DNA from: Thermodesulfobacterium hydrogeniphilum
GTDB lineage: Bacteria; Desulfobacterota; Thermodesulfobacteria; Thermodesulfobacteriales; Thermodesulfobacteriaceae
Assembly: GCF_000746255.1 (NCBI RefSeq)
Contig: NZ_JQKW01000014.1
Location: 18,094-82,093 of the forward strand
Direction: 5' to 3'
DNA: 64,000 bases
Part shown: positions 48,926-57,817 of the stretch, piece after piece
Layout of the letters: every line of letters begins with the position of its first letter
Position numbering within the stretch: position 1 is the stretch's first letter
Notes under the pieces: generated by a model
The model's database searches: none
What the model saw: the letters and a program-made list of their open reading frames with translations, nothing else
What the model was told of the DNA's origin: nothing
Translations under genes and position numbers: made by a program

Positions 48926-50542
48926 TTATTTAGGCCAAAGTCTAAATTCTTTCAATTTAAGCTCTTTTCTTTTAATTTTACCGCTTATAGTTTTAGGAAG
49001 CTCACTTACAAATTCAATTTTTCTGGGATATTTATAAGGTGCTGTTTCTTTTTTTACAAAATGTTGTAGCTCTTTTATTAAGTCTTCTGAGGGGTTATAT
49101 CCATCCCTTAAAACAATAAAAGCTTTAACAACCTCTCCTCTTATTTCATCAGGACTTGCTACTACTGCAGATTCTTTTACTGCAGGATGTTTAAGTAAAA
49201 CACTTTCTACCTCAAAAGGAGAAATTCTATATCCTGAACTTATGATAATATCATCTTCTCTACCAAGAAACCAAAAATAGCCATCTTCATCTTTGTATCC
49301 CCTATCTCTTGTAAAATACCACTCTCCTTTAAAAGCTGCCTGCATTTCTTTTTCATCGTCAATGTATTCTTTAAATAATCCTACAGGGCGCTCAGGTTTA
49401 ACCTTTATAGCAATATTTCCATCATCATAAGGTTTAACAGGTTTTCCTTCGTCATCAACTATATCTATGGTAAACCCAGGAGTTGGAAGTCCCATAGCTC
49501 CTTTCCTCATAGGAATAAATCTAAACATAGCTATAGTATTTACAGTTTCTGTTTGACCATATCCATTATAAATATATTGTCCTGTTGCTTCTTTCCATAT
49601 ATCTATTATTTCTGGATTTAAAGGCTCTCCAGCAGATACAAAATGTCTGACTGTGGGAAAACTTAAATCTTTTAAAGGAACATCTTTAACCAACATTCTA
49701 TAAACTGTAGGAGGAGCACATAAAGTAGTTATTTCAAATTTTCTTAAAGTTTCTATCATATTATAAGGAGAGAATTTCTTATCACTTTTTCTGGCAAAAA
49801 CAGTTGCTCCCATATTCCAAGGACCAAAAAGAGAAGACCAAGCAGCTTTTGCCCATCCTGTATCAGAAAGATTCCAGTGTATATCATCTGGTTTTAGGTC
49901 TAACCAAAATTTTCCTGTAATTTTATGAGCTAATGGATAAGAAACTTGCGTATGTAAAACCATTTTAGGAAGACCTGTTGTTCCAGAAGTAAAAAATATA
50001 AAAGCAGGGTCATCAGAAAAAGCTCTTTCTCCTAAAAAGGCATCACTTTTCAATAAATCATTAAATTTTTCCCATCCTGATCTATTATCAATGTTTATTA
50101 AAATGGTGTTAGAATTTGTAGCATTTACAGCTTCTTCAACTTTAAATGCATTTTCATTATCTGAAATAATAGCTTTTATATTAGTAGCATTCAGTCTATA
50201 TTCAAGATCCTTAGGAGTTAACATTGTAGTAGCAGGAATAATAATGGCATTGATCCTCATTAAAGCTAATACACATATCCACCATTCATATCTATTGGGA
50301 AGATAAATTAAAACTTTATCTCCTTTATTAATTCCTAATTTTTTTAATCCTCCTGCTAATTTGCTTGAAAAAATTGTTAAATCTTCAAAAGTAAATTTTT
50401 TTAGTTCATTTCCATCTGTCCAGATAAGAGCAAGTTTTTTACCCCATCTATCAAATACATCTAAAGGAAAGGAAAACCTCTCAGGGATTTCTAAATGAAA
50501 ATTTTTAATAGTATCATAATAAACCTTTAGTTCTTCATACAT
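48926..50542 (-). CDS. Acyl-CoA synthetase (AMP-forming)
   Basis: 538 residues from ATG 50542, chosen because CGGAGGAGAAG lies just upstream; the frame also has a TTG 8 codons earlier. It belongs to the acetyl-/medium-chain acyl-CoA synthetase group. Motifs are FFTSGTTGLPKM (about residues 184-195), YNGYGQTETV, the DRGYKDEDGYFWFLGREDD block and the catalytic Lys in PKTISGKIKRKEL. It activates a carboxylic acid to its CoA thioester via acyl-AMP. Substrate is not decided; it could be acetate, propionate or a medium-chain acid. The 3' end is 8 bases from the convergent rnr stop. Confidence 0.9.
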   Translation of the reverse strand: MYEELKVYYDTIKNFHLEIPERFSFPLDVFDRWGKKLALIWTDGNELKKFTFEDLTIFSSKLAGGLKKLGINKGDKVLIYLPNRYEWWICVLALMRINAIIIPATTMLTPKDLEYRLNATNIKAIISDNENAFKVEEAVNATNSNTILINIDNRSGWEKFNDLLKSDAFLGERAFSDDPAFIFFTSGTTGLPKMVLHTQVSYPLAHKITGKFWLDLKPDDIHWNLSDTGWAKAAWSSLFGPWNMGATVFARKSDKKFSPYNMIETLRKFEITTLCAPPTVYRMLVKDVPLKDLSFPTVRHFVSAGEPLNPEIIDIWKEATGQYIYNGYGQTETVNTIAMFRFIPMRKGAMGLPTPGFTIDIVDDEGKPVKPYDDGNIAIKVKPERPVGLFKEYIDDEKEMQAAFKGEWYFTRDRGYKDEDGYFWFLGREDDIIISSGYRISPFEVESVLLKHPAVKESAVVASPDEIRGEVVKAFIVLRDGYNPSEDLIKELQHFVKKETAPYKYPRKIEFVSELPKTISGKIKRKELKLKEFRLWPK

Positions 50543-50636
50543 AACTCTTCTCCTCCGTCTGGACAAAAAATGTCACGAAATGAAATAAATTGTATTAAAA
50601 AGAAAAAACAAGAATTTAATAAAAATTTCACAAAAT

Positions 50637-51059
50637 CTAAGAAGGTAAACTTTTACCCATAGTGGTTAAAGCTACATTAAGATGTAATACCCCTTTTAAA
50701 GCTTGAATTTTGTCTGCCAATTTTTTTATTTCATTAGCCCTTCCCTTTACTAAAACCACTTCTAAACACCTTTCATGATCAATATGAATATGTTGTGTAG
50801 TAATAATTTTATTATAATGATCATGCTGAACTTCAATAAGCTTCTCAGCCAATTCTCTTTTATGATGATCAAACAAATAAGTTATAACTCCTATTACTTC
50901 TTCCTTTGATTCTCTCCATTCTTCTTCTACTAATTTTTGCCTAATCAAATCTCTAATAGCTTCTGAACGGTTGGCATAATGTTTTCTTTCTATATACTCA
51001 TCAAAAGCTTTTAAAAGTTCCTTGGGTATGGATACTCCGAAACGTGCTAATTCTTCCAT
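50637..51059 (-). CDS. nikR: Nickel-responsive regulator NikR
   Basis: 140 residues. An N-terminal ribbon-helix-helix (RFGVSIPKELLKAFDEYI, then RSEAIRDLIR) is followed by an ACT-like nickel-binding domain. The high-affinity nickel ligands are at His79, His90, His92 and Cys98, with the exact spacing of the known NikR site (11, 2 and 6). AAAGGAGGAAT is the ribosome binding site. It is a single gene 4.3 kb from nikKMLQO and 9 kb from the [NiFe] hydrogenase, the expected targets. Confidence 0.95.
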   Translation of the reverse strand: MEELARFGVSIPKELLKAFDEYIERKHYANRSEAIRDLIRQKLVEEEWRESKEEVIGVITYLFDHHKRELAEKLIEVQHDHYNKIITTQHIHIDHERCLEVVLVKGRANEIKKLADKIQALKGVLHLNVALTTMGKSLPS

Positions 51060-51263
51060 AGAGATATTCCTCCTTTTTAAATATTTATTTTTAGTTTTTA
51101 TTAAAAATTAATATTTTATATTAACAAAAATTACAAAATTTGTAAAGATGATAAATAAATTTTTCTCAAAAAATTTATACTTATCATTTATTAAAAAACT
51201 TATTAACAAATCCAAAAAAAGCATTAAAATATATCAAAAAAAAAATACACAGGAGGAAAAAAC

Positions 51264-52286
51264 ATGAAAGAATATAATGTAGCTGTAGTAGGAGCTACTG
51301 GAGCAGTAGGAAGAATGATGCTTACAGTTTTAGAAGAAAGAAATTTTCCTATCAATAATTTAAGACTTTTTGCTTCTCCTAAATCTAAAGGTTTAACTTT
51401 ACCTTTTAAAGGCGAACAAATTCCTGTAGAGGTTTTGGAAGAAACCAATAGTTTTAAAGGTATAGATATTGCCTTATTTTCAGCAGGTGCTCAAAGAAGT
51501 TTAGATTATGCACCTCTTTTTGCCAGAGATGGAGCAGTGGTAATTGATAACTCCAGTGCCTGGAGAATGGATCCTGAGGTTCCTTTAGTAGTTCCTGAGG
51601 TAAATCCTCATGCTGTAGCACAATATAAAAATAAAGGCATTATTGCTAATCCTAATTGTTCTACTATTCAAATGGTAGTTGCTTTAAAACCTTTACATGA
51701 TTATGCAAAAATAAAAAGAGTAGTGGTAAGCACCTATCAAGCTGTTTCTGGAGCTGGGCAAAAGGCTATTAATGAACTGGAAATCCAGACCAAAGCCTGG
51801 TGTGAAGGTAGAAGTCTTCCTGAGCCCAAGTATATCCCCCAAACTATAGCTTTTAATTGTGTACCTCATATAGATGTTTTCCTCTCTAATAGATACACCA
51901 AAGAAGAAATGAAAATGGTTAATGAAACCCAAAAAATTATGGAAGATCCTAATATTGGAGTTACTGCAACTACTGTAAGAGTGCCTGTTTTTTACGGACA
52001 TGCAGAGGCTGTAAATATTGAAACAGAAAAGAAAATTACTGTAGAAAAAGCTATAGAACTTTTAGAAAAAGCTCCAGGAGTAATAGTTTTAGATGATCCT
52101 GATAAAAAGCTTTATCCTCTTCAAATTGAAGTAGCAGGAAGAGATGAGGTTTTTGTGGGGAGAATAAGAGAAGATTTTTCTATAGAAAATGGCCTTAATC
52201 TTTGGGTAGTAGCAGATAACTTAAGGAAAGGTGCTGCTACTAATGCTGTTCAAATTGCAGAGGTTTTAATCAGAGATTATCTGTAA
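51264..52286 (+). CDS. asd: Aspartate-semialdehyde dehydrogenase
   Basis: 340 residues. It reduces aspartyl phosphate to the semialdehyde for lysine, threonine and methionine synthesis. The NADP motif VVGATGAVGRMML (about residues 7-19), the active-site Cys in NPNCSTIQMV (about residue 132), and the VPVFYGHAEAV block near residue 240 are diagnostic. ACAGGAGGAA is the ribosome binding site. The next gene begins at the very next base after the stop, so this heads a six-gene rightward operon. Confidence 0.96.
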   Translation: MKEYNVAVVGATGAVGRMMLTVLEERNFPINNLRLFASPKSKGLTLPFKGEQIPVEVLEETNSFKGIDIALFSAGAQRSLDYAPLFARDGAVVIDNSSAWRMDPEVPLVVPEVNPHAVAQYKNKGIIANPNCSTIQMVVALKPLHDYAKIKRVVVSTYQAVSGAGQKAINELEIQTKAWCEGRSLPEPKYIPQTIAFNCVPHIDVFLSNRYTKEEMKMVNETQKIMEDPNIGVTATTVRVPVFYGHAEAVNIETEKKITVEKAIELLEKAPGVIVLDDPDKKLYPLQIEVAGRDEVFVGRIREDFSIENGLNLWVVADNLRKGAATNAVQIAEVLIRDYL

Positions 52287-53381
52287 ATGGAAATATTGGT
52301 AGAAAAATCTGCTCTACCCTATTCTCTTACTCAGGAAATAATTAAAAAATATCCTTATTCTATAATTTCTTCTTATGAAGATTTTAAATGGGAATTTAAA
52401 TCTTATCCAGAGCTTGTTTCTCTTGGTAAAAAAAGATTATTCATTATGAATTATAAGGGAAAATTTTTTAGAAAATGTCCTGGCACCAAAAATTATTTTT
52501 GCTGTGGTTATAAGATTTTTCATTTCGCTGAAGGGTGTCCTTTAGATTGCACTTATTGCATTTTACAGTGTTATTTTAATAGACCAGGAATTAAACTTTG
52601 GGGAAATCTTTTAGAAGATGGTTTAAGAGAGCTGGAGGAGGTTTTAAAAAAACATAAAGAAGAAAAAAAGGTTTTAAGAATAGGAACTGGCGAATTTGCA
52701 GATAGTATGGCTTTGGAGCCTATCTGTAAAGTTTCAGAAAAATTGATAAACTTTTGGCAAGAAAAAGATCCCCTTGCTGTTTTAGAATTAAAAACCAAAG
52801 TCGCTTTGCCAGAAGAATATTATGCTAAATTTAAACCAGATCCCAGAATAATTTTTGCTTGGTCTATAAATACTAAAAAAATAGTTAAAGAGGAGGAAAA
52901 GAAATCTGCCACTTTGAAAGAACGTCTGAAAAGTGCTAAGCTTGCTATAAAATATGGTTTCACTGTAGCCTTTCACTTTGATCCTATTATTTTTTACGAA
53001 GAAGCAGAAAAAGAATATCCTGAGATTTTAGAAGAAATTTTAAATAACATACCTCTTGATAGAATAGCTTGGATTAGCTTAGGAACTTTGCGTTATCCCA
53101 AGGAATTAAAAGAAATTGCTGAAAGCAGGTTCTCTGATACTAAAATTTATGCCTATGAATTTATAGAAGGTTTAGATGGAAAAAAACGTTATTTTATAGA
53201 CTTAAGAATTAAACTTTACAATTCCTTAGCAAAAATTATTAAATCTGTAGAAAACCAAGTTGCTTTTTATTTTTGTATGGAAGGAGAAAGAGCCTGGGAA
53301 GAGGTTTTAGGAAAAAAAATTAAAGCTTCTGAAGATGTAGCAGCAATTCTTGATGAAGTAGCTATAAGACTTTGTGGTTAA
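52287..53381 (+). CDS. Spore photoproduct lyase-like radical SAM protein
   Basis: 364 residues. The radical SAM cluster ligands are Cys84, Cys88 and Cys91 in CPLDCTYCILQCYF, the arrangement and context of the SPL family. The upstream KCPGTKNYFCCGYKIFHFA and the later TGEFADS are also family-like. True SPL repairs spore photoproduct in DNA; relatives occur in non-sporulating bacteria with unknown substrates, and no sporulation genes are seen here. It is translationally linked to asd with no gap, which is not explained by known function. Confidence 0.88.
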   Translation: MEILVEKSALPYSLTQEIIKKYPYSIISSYEDFKWEFKSYPELVSLGKKRLFIMNYKGKFFRKCPGTKNYFCCGYKIFHFAEGCPLDCTYCILQCYFNRPGIKLWGNLLEDGLRELEEVLKKHKEEKKVLRIGTGEFADSMALEPICKVSEKLINFWQEKDPLAVLELKTKVALPEEYYAKFKPDPRIIFAWSINTKKIVKEEEKKSATLKERLKSAKLAIKYGFTVAFHFDPIIFYEEAEKEYPEILEEILNNIPLDRIAWISLGTLRYPKELKEIAESRFSDTKIYAYEFIEGLDGKKRYFIDLRIKLYNSLAKIIKSVENQVAFYFCMEGERAWEEVLGKKIKASEDVAAILDEVAIRLCG

Positions 53382-53399
53382 AATCAAAAGGAGGTTTTT

Positions 53400-54113
53400 A
53401 TGAGGATTGATGGCAGAAGACCAGAAGACTTAAGACCTGTTAAGTTTCAATTAGACTTTTTAAAAAATCCTTTAAGTTCTGTTATAGTGGAATTCGGGAA
53501 CACCAAAGTTCTTTGCACAGTTAGTTTAGATGAAAAAGTTCCACCTTTTCTTAAAGGGACAGGAACCGGTTGGATCACTGCTGAATATGCCTTTATCCCC
53601 GGTGCAACCACTGAGAGAACTCCCAGAGAAACTATGGGAAGAAAAGGTAGATCTATGGAGATCCAGAGATTAATAGGCAGAACTTTAAGAGGGATAACTG
53701 ATTTAACTAAATTAGGTGAAAGAACTTTATGGATAGATTGCGAAGTATTAAATGCTGACGGAGGCACAAGAACTGCCTCTGTAACAGGAGCTTTTGTAGC
53801 TTTAAAACTTGCTGTAAAAAGACTTTTAGAACGTGGGGTTATCTCAGAAGATCCTATTCTGGAATATTTAGCAGGAATAAGTGTTGGTAAAATAGGCGAT
53901 GAATTTTATTTAGATTTAAATTTTGAAGAAGACGTATTAGCAGAGGTGGATGCAAATTTTTTTATGACAGAATCAGGTAAAATTGTGGAAATTCAGGCTA
54001 CTGCTGAAAAAAGGCCTTTTACCTGGGAAGAATTTACTAAAATGAAAGATCTTGCTTTTAAAGGAATACAGGAGTTAATAAAAAAGCAAAAAGAGGTGTT
54101 GGGAAATGGATAA
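53400..54113 (+). CDS. rph: Ribonuclease PH
   Basis: 237 residues. It is a phosphorolytic 3' exonuclease that trims tRNA precursors. The family start RIDGRRPEDLRPV, the GTGWITAEYAFIPGAT region, the GRTLRGITDL block and DADGGT-like NADGGTRTASVTGAF are present. AAAGGAGG is the ribosome binding site. It overlaps rdgB by 8 bases, the usual rph-rdgB pairing. Confidence 0.97.
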   Translation: MRIDGRRPEDLRPVKFQLDFLKNPLSSVIVEFGNTKVLCTVSLDEKVPPFLKGTGTGWITAEYAFIPGATTERTPRETMGRKGRSMEIQRLIGRTLRGITDLTKLGERTLWIDCEVLNADGGTRTASVTGAFVALKLAVKRLLERGVISEDPILEYLAGISVGKIGDEFYLDLNFEEDVLAEVDANFFMTESGKIVEIQATAEKRPFTWEEFTKMKDLAFKGIQELIKKQKEVLGNG

Positions 54114-54729
54114 AAAAACTCTTTTAATAACTACTTCCAATTTAAACAAAGCCCGTGAAATTAAAGAAATTTTAAAAGACCTCCCTTTGGAAATTAAAAC
54201 TTTAAAAGATTTTTTTGATATAAAGCCACCAGAAGAAACGGGAAAAACCTTTTTTGAAAATGCTCTTATTAAAGCCAAATATTATGCAGAAAAAACAGGT
54301 TATCTATGTTTGGCTGATGATTCTGGATTAGAAGTAGAAGCTTTAAATGGAGCTCCTGGTGTGTACTCTTCAAGATTTGCCGGAGAAAATGCAACAGATG
54401 AAGAAAATAATAAAAAATTATTAGAAGCTCTTAAAGATATTCCACCTGAAAAAAGAAAAGCAAAATTTGTATGTGTTATGATAGTTTATTATCCTTCAGG
54501 AAAATATATTAAAACAGAAGGAATATGGGAAGGTAAAATAGCATTAGAACCAAGAGGCTCTTTTGGATTTGGCTATGACCCTTTATTTTTGGTTCCAGAA
54601 TATAACTATGAAAAAACTGCGGCAGAACTTCCTTTAGAGGAAAAAAATAAGTTAAGCCACAGAGCTAAAGCTCTAAAACAATTAAAAGAAATCCTACCTA
54701 AATTTTTAAAAGAATTAAACTTAAAATGA
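54106..54729 (+). CDS. rdgB: XTP/dITP diphosphatase
   Basis: 207 residues. It hydrolyses non-canonical purine nucleoside triphosphates such as XTP and dITP. Signatures are TTSNLNKAREIKEIL at the start, CLADDSGLEVEALNGAPGVYSSRFAG (given in parts; about residues 66-91), and GFGYDPLF followed by KNKLSHRAKALKQL. It overlaps rph by 8 bases and pgeF by 4 bases. Confidence 0.96.
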   Translation: MDKKTLLITTSNLNKAREIKEILKDLPLEIKTLKDFFDIKPPEETGKTFFENALIKAKYYAEKTGYLCLADDSGLEVEALNGAPGVYSSRFAGENATDEENNKKLLEALKDIPPEKRKAKFVCVMIVYYPSGKYIKTEGIWEGKIALEPRGSFGFGYDPLFLVPEYNYEKTAAELPLEEKNKLSHRAKALKQLKEILPKFLKELNLK

Positions 54730-55469
54730 ATAAATTATTAAATAAAATTAAGAAACAATTTAAAACTGAATTTATTTATCCAGAAATTTTTCATAAAATA
54801 AATATCTTAGGAATATTTTCTAAGAAACTTTCTTATTCTTTTAATTTTAGCTCTTTAAATTATAATAATTCTTTTAAATTTTTCTTTCCAAAACAAATTC
54901 ATAGCACTGATATAATAGAAATTACAGATTCAAAATTTTTTGAAATTCCCCTACCCTTTTCTATAAAAGGTGATGGTGTTTTTACTGATAAAAAAAATTT
55001 GTTTTTAGGAGTGAGAACAGCAGACTGTGTTCCTATTTTATTAGCTACTATTGATAGAAAATATGTAGGTATAATACATGCTGGTTGGAGAGGATCTGTA
55101 AATAAAATTTTAAAAAAAGCTTTAAAAAATTTTTTTAAATTAAGTTATCAACCCTCAGAAATCTTAATAGCTATAGGACCTCATATAAAGGTATGCTGCT
55201 ATGAAATTGGAGATGAGGTTATAGAAAAACTAAAAAGTAATTTTACAAATTTTGAGGAATTTCTGGTTTTTAAAAATTCTAAAAATTGTTTAGATTTGGA
55301 AAAATTAAATCTTTATCAGGCTATAAATTTAGGAATTCCTCAGAAAAACATCTGGATTTCTAAAGACTGCACTTATTGTTTAAATGCAGAGTACTGGTCA
55401 CATAGATATCATGGAGAAAAAAGAGGTTTTCAAATATCTTTAATAGGAATAATAGAGCAATGTGGTTAG
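54726..55469 (+). CDS. pgeF: PgeF/YfiH (multicopper laccase-fold purine nucleosidase)
   Basis: 247 residues. The signature region is VRTADCVPILLA followed by GIIHAGWRGS (about residues 97-122), with the metal-binding His and Cys, and then IKVCCYEIGDEV. Family members bind zinc and act on purine nucleosides or on peptidoglycan precursors. It overlaps rdgB by 4 bases (ATGA) and waaA by 10 bases, so it is embedded in this operon. Confidence 0.9.
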   Translation: MNKLLNKIKKQFKTEFIYPEIFHKINILGIFSKKLSYSFNFSSLNYNNSFKFFFPKQIHSTDIIEITDSKFFEIPLPFSIKGDGVFTDKKNLFLGVRTADCVPILLATIDRKYVGIIHAGWRGSVNKILKKALKNFFKLSYQPSEILIAIGPHIKVCCYEIGDEVIEKLKSNFTNFEEFLVFKNSKNCLDLEKLNLYQAINLGIPQKNIWISKDCTYCLNAEYWSHRYHGEKRGFQISLIGIIEQCG

Positions 55470-56731
55470 GAATTTATACTCTTTTATATTACTTAGGAGC
55501 TGGAATTTCATTACCAAAGGAATTTTTAAAAAGACCTCCCAAAATTCGGGGAAAATGGCTTAAAGATAAATTAGCTATTTTTCCTACGATTTTTTCTGAA
55601 AAAGAAATGATCTGGATTCATGCTGTTTCTGTAGGAGAAGTTGTAGCTGTTTCTAAATTGGTTAAAAAGCTTTCTAAAAGATATGATATTCTTTTAAGCA
55701 CTATTACAGATACAGGGCAAAAAGTTGCTAAAGAAAAATTTAAAGATCTTCCTGTAAAAACTATCTATTTACCCTTAGATTGCCCTTTTGCCATAAAAAG
55801 AACTTTGAAGGCTTTTAAACCAAAAGCTCTTTTAATTGCAGAAACAGAGCTCTGGCCTAATTTAATTGTAACAGCTTCTAAGCATGTTCCTGTTTTTTTA
55901 ATAAATGGAAGACTTAGTGAAAAATCTTTTAAAAATTATCAAAAAGTAAAATTCTTTATAAAATCTATTTTAGACTGTTTATCTTTTATTGCGGTACAAG
56001 AAGAAGTTTATAAAGACCGTTTCAAAGCTCTGGGGGTTTCTGATAATAAAATTTTTGTAACAGGTAATACCAAGTTTGATATAGAAATCAAAGAAATTGA
56101 TTTTTTTTGGGAAAAATATCTTATAAAACCGATAATTATTGCAGGAAGCACTCATTTTCCAGAAGAAGAATTAATTACAAAAAGTTTTCTTAAACTTGAT
56201 AACTCTGCCACTCTTTTAATAGTTCCAAGACATCCTGAAAGATTTGATGAAGTAGAAAATACTATAAAAGGATTGATAAAAGGGTATGCTGAAACAGGAT
56301 TTTTTAGATTAACTTCAGCTTATATTAATAAAAAGGATTTAAATAATTTTAAAAAACTTATTATTCTTGTTGATAAAATGGGAATTTTGGGATCACTTTA
56401 TAGAATATGTGATATAGCTATTATAGGAGGAAGTTTTATTCCTCATGGGGGACAGAATCCTTTAGAAGCTATTTATTGGAAAAAACCTATTATTTTCGGT
56501 CCTTCTATGGAAAATTTCCCTTTTGTTAAAGAATTTTTGGAAAAAAAAGCCTGTATTCAAAGTGATAAAGAATCTTTATTTTATCATTTAAAAAATTTAA
56601 TTGAAGATAAAAAATTACAAAAAGATTTAGGAAAAAGGGCTTATCAAATTTTTAAAACAAAAAGCGGAGTTACAGAAAAAATTTTAAAATTGCTTGATAA
56701 ATACGGACTTTCTATATCAGAATCAGATTAA
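55460..56731 (+). CDS. waaA: 3-deoxy-D-manno-octulosonic acid transferase
   Basis: 423 residues. It transfers KDO from CMP-KDO to lipid A, so the cell has a lipopolysaccharide outer membrane. Family features are IWIHAVSVGEVVAVSKL (about residues 50-66), LLIAETELWPNLI, NGRLSEKSFKNY and GGSFIPHGGQNPLEAIYW near residue 325. An N-terminal membrane-associated segment is present. It ends the asd operon and overlaps the convergent HD-GYP gene by 9 bases. Confidence 0.95.
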   Translation: MWLGIYTLLYYLGAGISLPKEFLKRPPKIRGKWLKDKLAIFPTIFSEKEMIWIHAVSVGEVVAVSKLVKKLSKRYDILLSTITDTGQKVAKEKFKDLPVKTIYLPLDCPFAIKRTLKAFKPKALLIAETELWPNLIVTASKHVPVFLINGRLSEKSFKNYQKVKFFIKSILDCLSFIAVQEEVYKDRFKALGVSDNKIFVTGNTKFDIEIKEIDFFWEKYLIKPIIIAGSTHFPEEELITKSFLKLDNSATLLIVPRHPERFDEVENTIKGLIKGYAETGFFRLTSAYINKKDLNNFKKLIILVDKMGILGSLYRICDIAIIGGSFIPHGGQNPLEAIYWKKPIIFGPSMENFPFVKEFLEKKACIQSDKESLFYHLKNLIEDKKLQKDLGKRAYQIFKTKSGVTEKILKLLDKYGLSISESD

Positions 56732-57817
56732 TTTAACAGAATTAAAAGAAAAACCGAATTTAATATCTTTTTCTTGTTCATCAAGGGCATACCTGGAGAA
56801 AATTTCAAATATTTCCTTTTCACTTGCTAAAAATGCTTCTACAAGTTCTGGATCAAAGTGTTTACCCTTCCCTTTTTCAATGAATTCCATAGCATCTTCA
56901 AATTTCCAAGCCTTTTTATAAGGTCTTTCTGAGGTAAGAGCATCAAATACATCTGCTAAAGCTACAATTCTTCCGTATAAAGGTATATTTTCTCCTTTTA
57001 AACCATAGGGATAACCTGTTCCATCCCATCTTTCATGATGGGATAGAGCAATTATTGCACCAACACGAAGATAGGGATTTTTACAATCTTTAAGCATTTG
57101 GTACCCAACTATGGTGTGTTTTTTCATAAGTTCCCATTCTTCAGGGGTTAATTGTCCTGGTTTAAGCAAGATATTATCAGGGATTGCGAGCTTTCCTATA
57201 TCATGAAGTGTAGAAGCATAAAAAAGTATTAACTGTTTCTTTTTGTTAAGTCCTATTTTCTCAGCAAGAAGTTTAGAATAATGAGCCATCCTTACAATGT
57301 GCACCCCTGTAATTGTATCTTTGCATTCTGCAGCTTTACCCAAAAGGATTAAAGCTTCTTTTTCTCTTTCTTGAATGGTTTTGGTAGCCTTTCTAACCTC
57401 TTCTATCAATCTTTTATTAAAATTTTTTAAAACATTATGTGCTTCTTTAATTTTTGCTAAGTTTTTAATACGCACTTGGAATTCAATTGGATCAAAAGGT
57501 TTACCCAAAAATTCAGTAGCTCCGGCTTCTAAAGCTTTAACCTTTATTTCATAACTTTCTCCAAAAGCTGTAATCATTACACAAATAATATTTGGATCAA
57601 ATTGATGAATAGTTTTTATCATTTCTATTCCATCTAAATTAGGCATCATATAATCTACCAAAACTATATCAGCTCCTTCAAATTTGATAAATTCTAAAGC
57701 TTCCATTGGATTAAGAAAAGTCTGGATATAATATCCCAAATTTTTACACAATTCTTCTATTAATAAAAGCATTACTTCATCATCATCTACAGCAACTATC
57801 CTCAAATTTTTTTTCAT
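56723..57817 (-). CDS. Response regulator with HD-GYP output domain
   Basis: 364 residues from ATG 57817. This start gives an ATGA overlap with the kinase gene; another ATG seven codons upstream has no better support. The receiver domain (about 1-120) has the acidic pocket DDD, phospho-acceptor Asp55 (LVDYMMPNLDG), the T/S and Lys106 (GKPFDP). The output domain (about 155-350) has the full HD-GYP set: HDIGKLAIPDN, HHERWDGTGYP and RIVALADVFDAL. Proteins with both are c-di-GMP phosphodiesterases of the RpfG type. It is the last gene of the hydrogenase and kinase operon. Confidence 0.93.
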   Translation of the reverse strand: MKKNLRIVAVDDDEVMLLLIEELCKNLGYYIQTFLNPMEALEFIKFEGADIVLVDYMMPNLDGIEMIKTIHQFDPNIICVMITAFGESYEIKVKALEAGATEFLGKPFDPIEFQVRIKNLAKIKEAHNVLKNFNKRLIEEVRKATKTIQEREKEALILLGKAAECKDTITGVHIVRMAHYSKLLAEKIGLNKKKQLILFYASTLHDIGKLAIPDNILLKPGQLTPEEWELMKKHTIVGYQMLKDCKNPYLRVGAIIALSHHERWDGTGYPYGLKGENIPLYGRIVALADVFDALTSERPYKKAWKFEDAMEFIEKGKGKHFDPELVEAFLASEKEIFEIFSRYALDEQEKDIKFGFSFNSVKLI

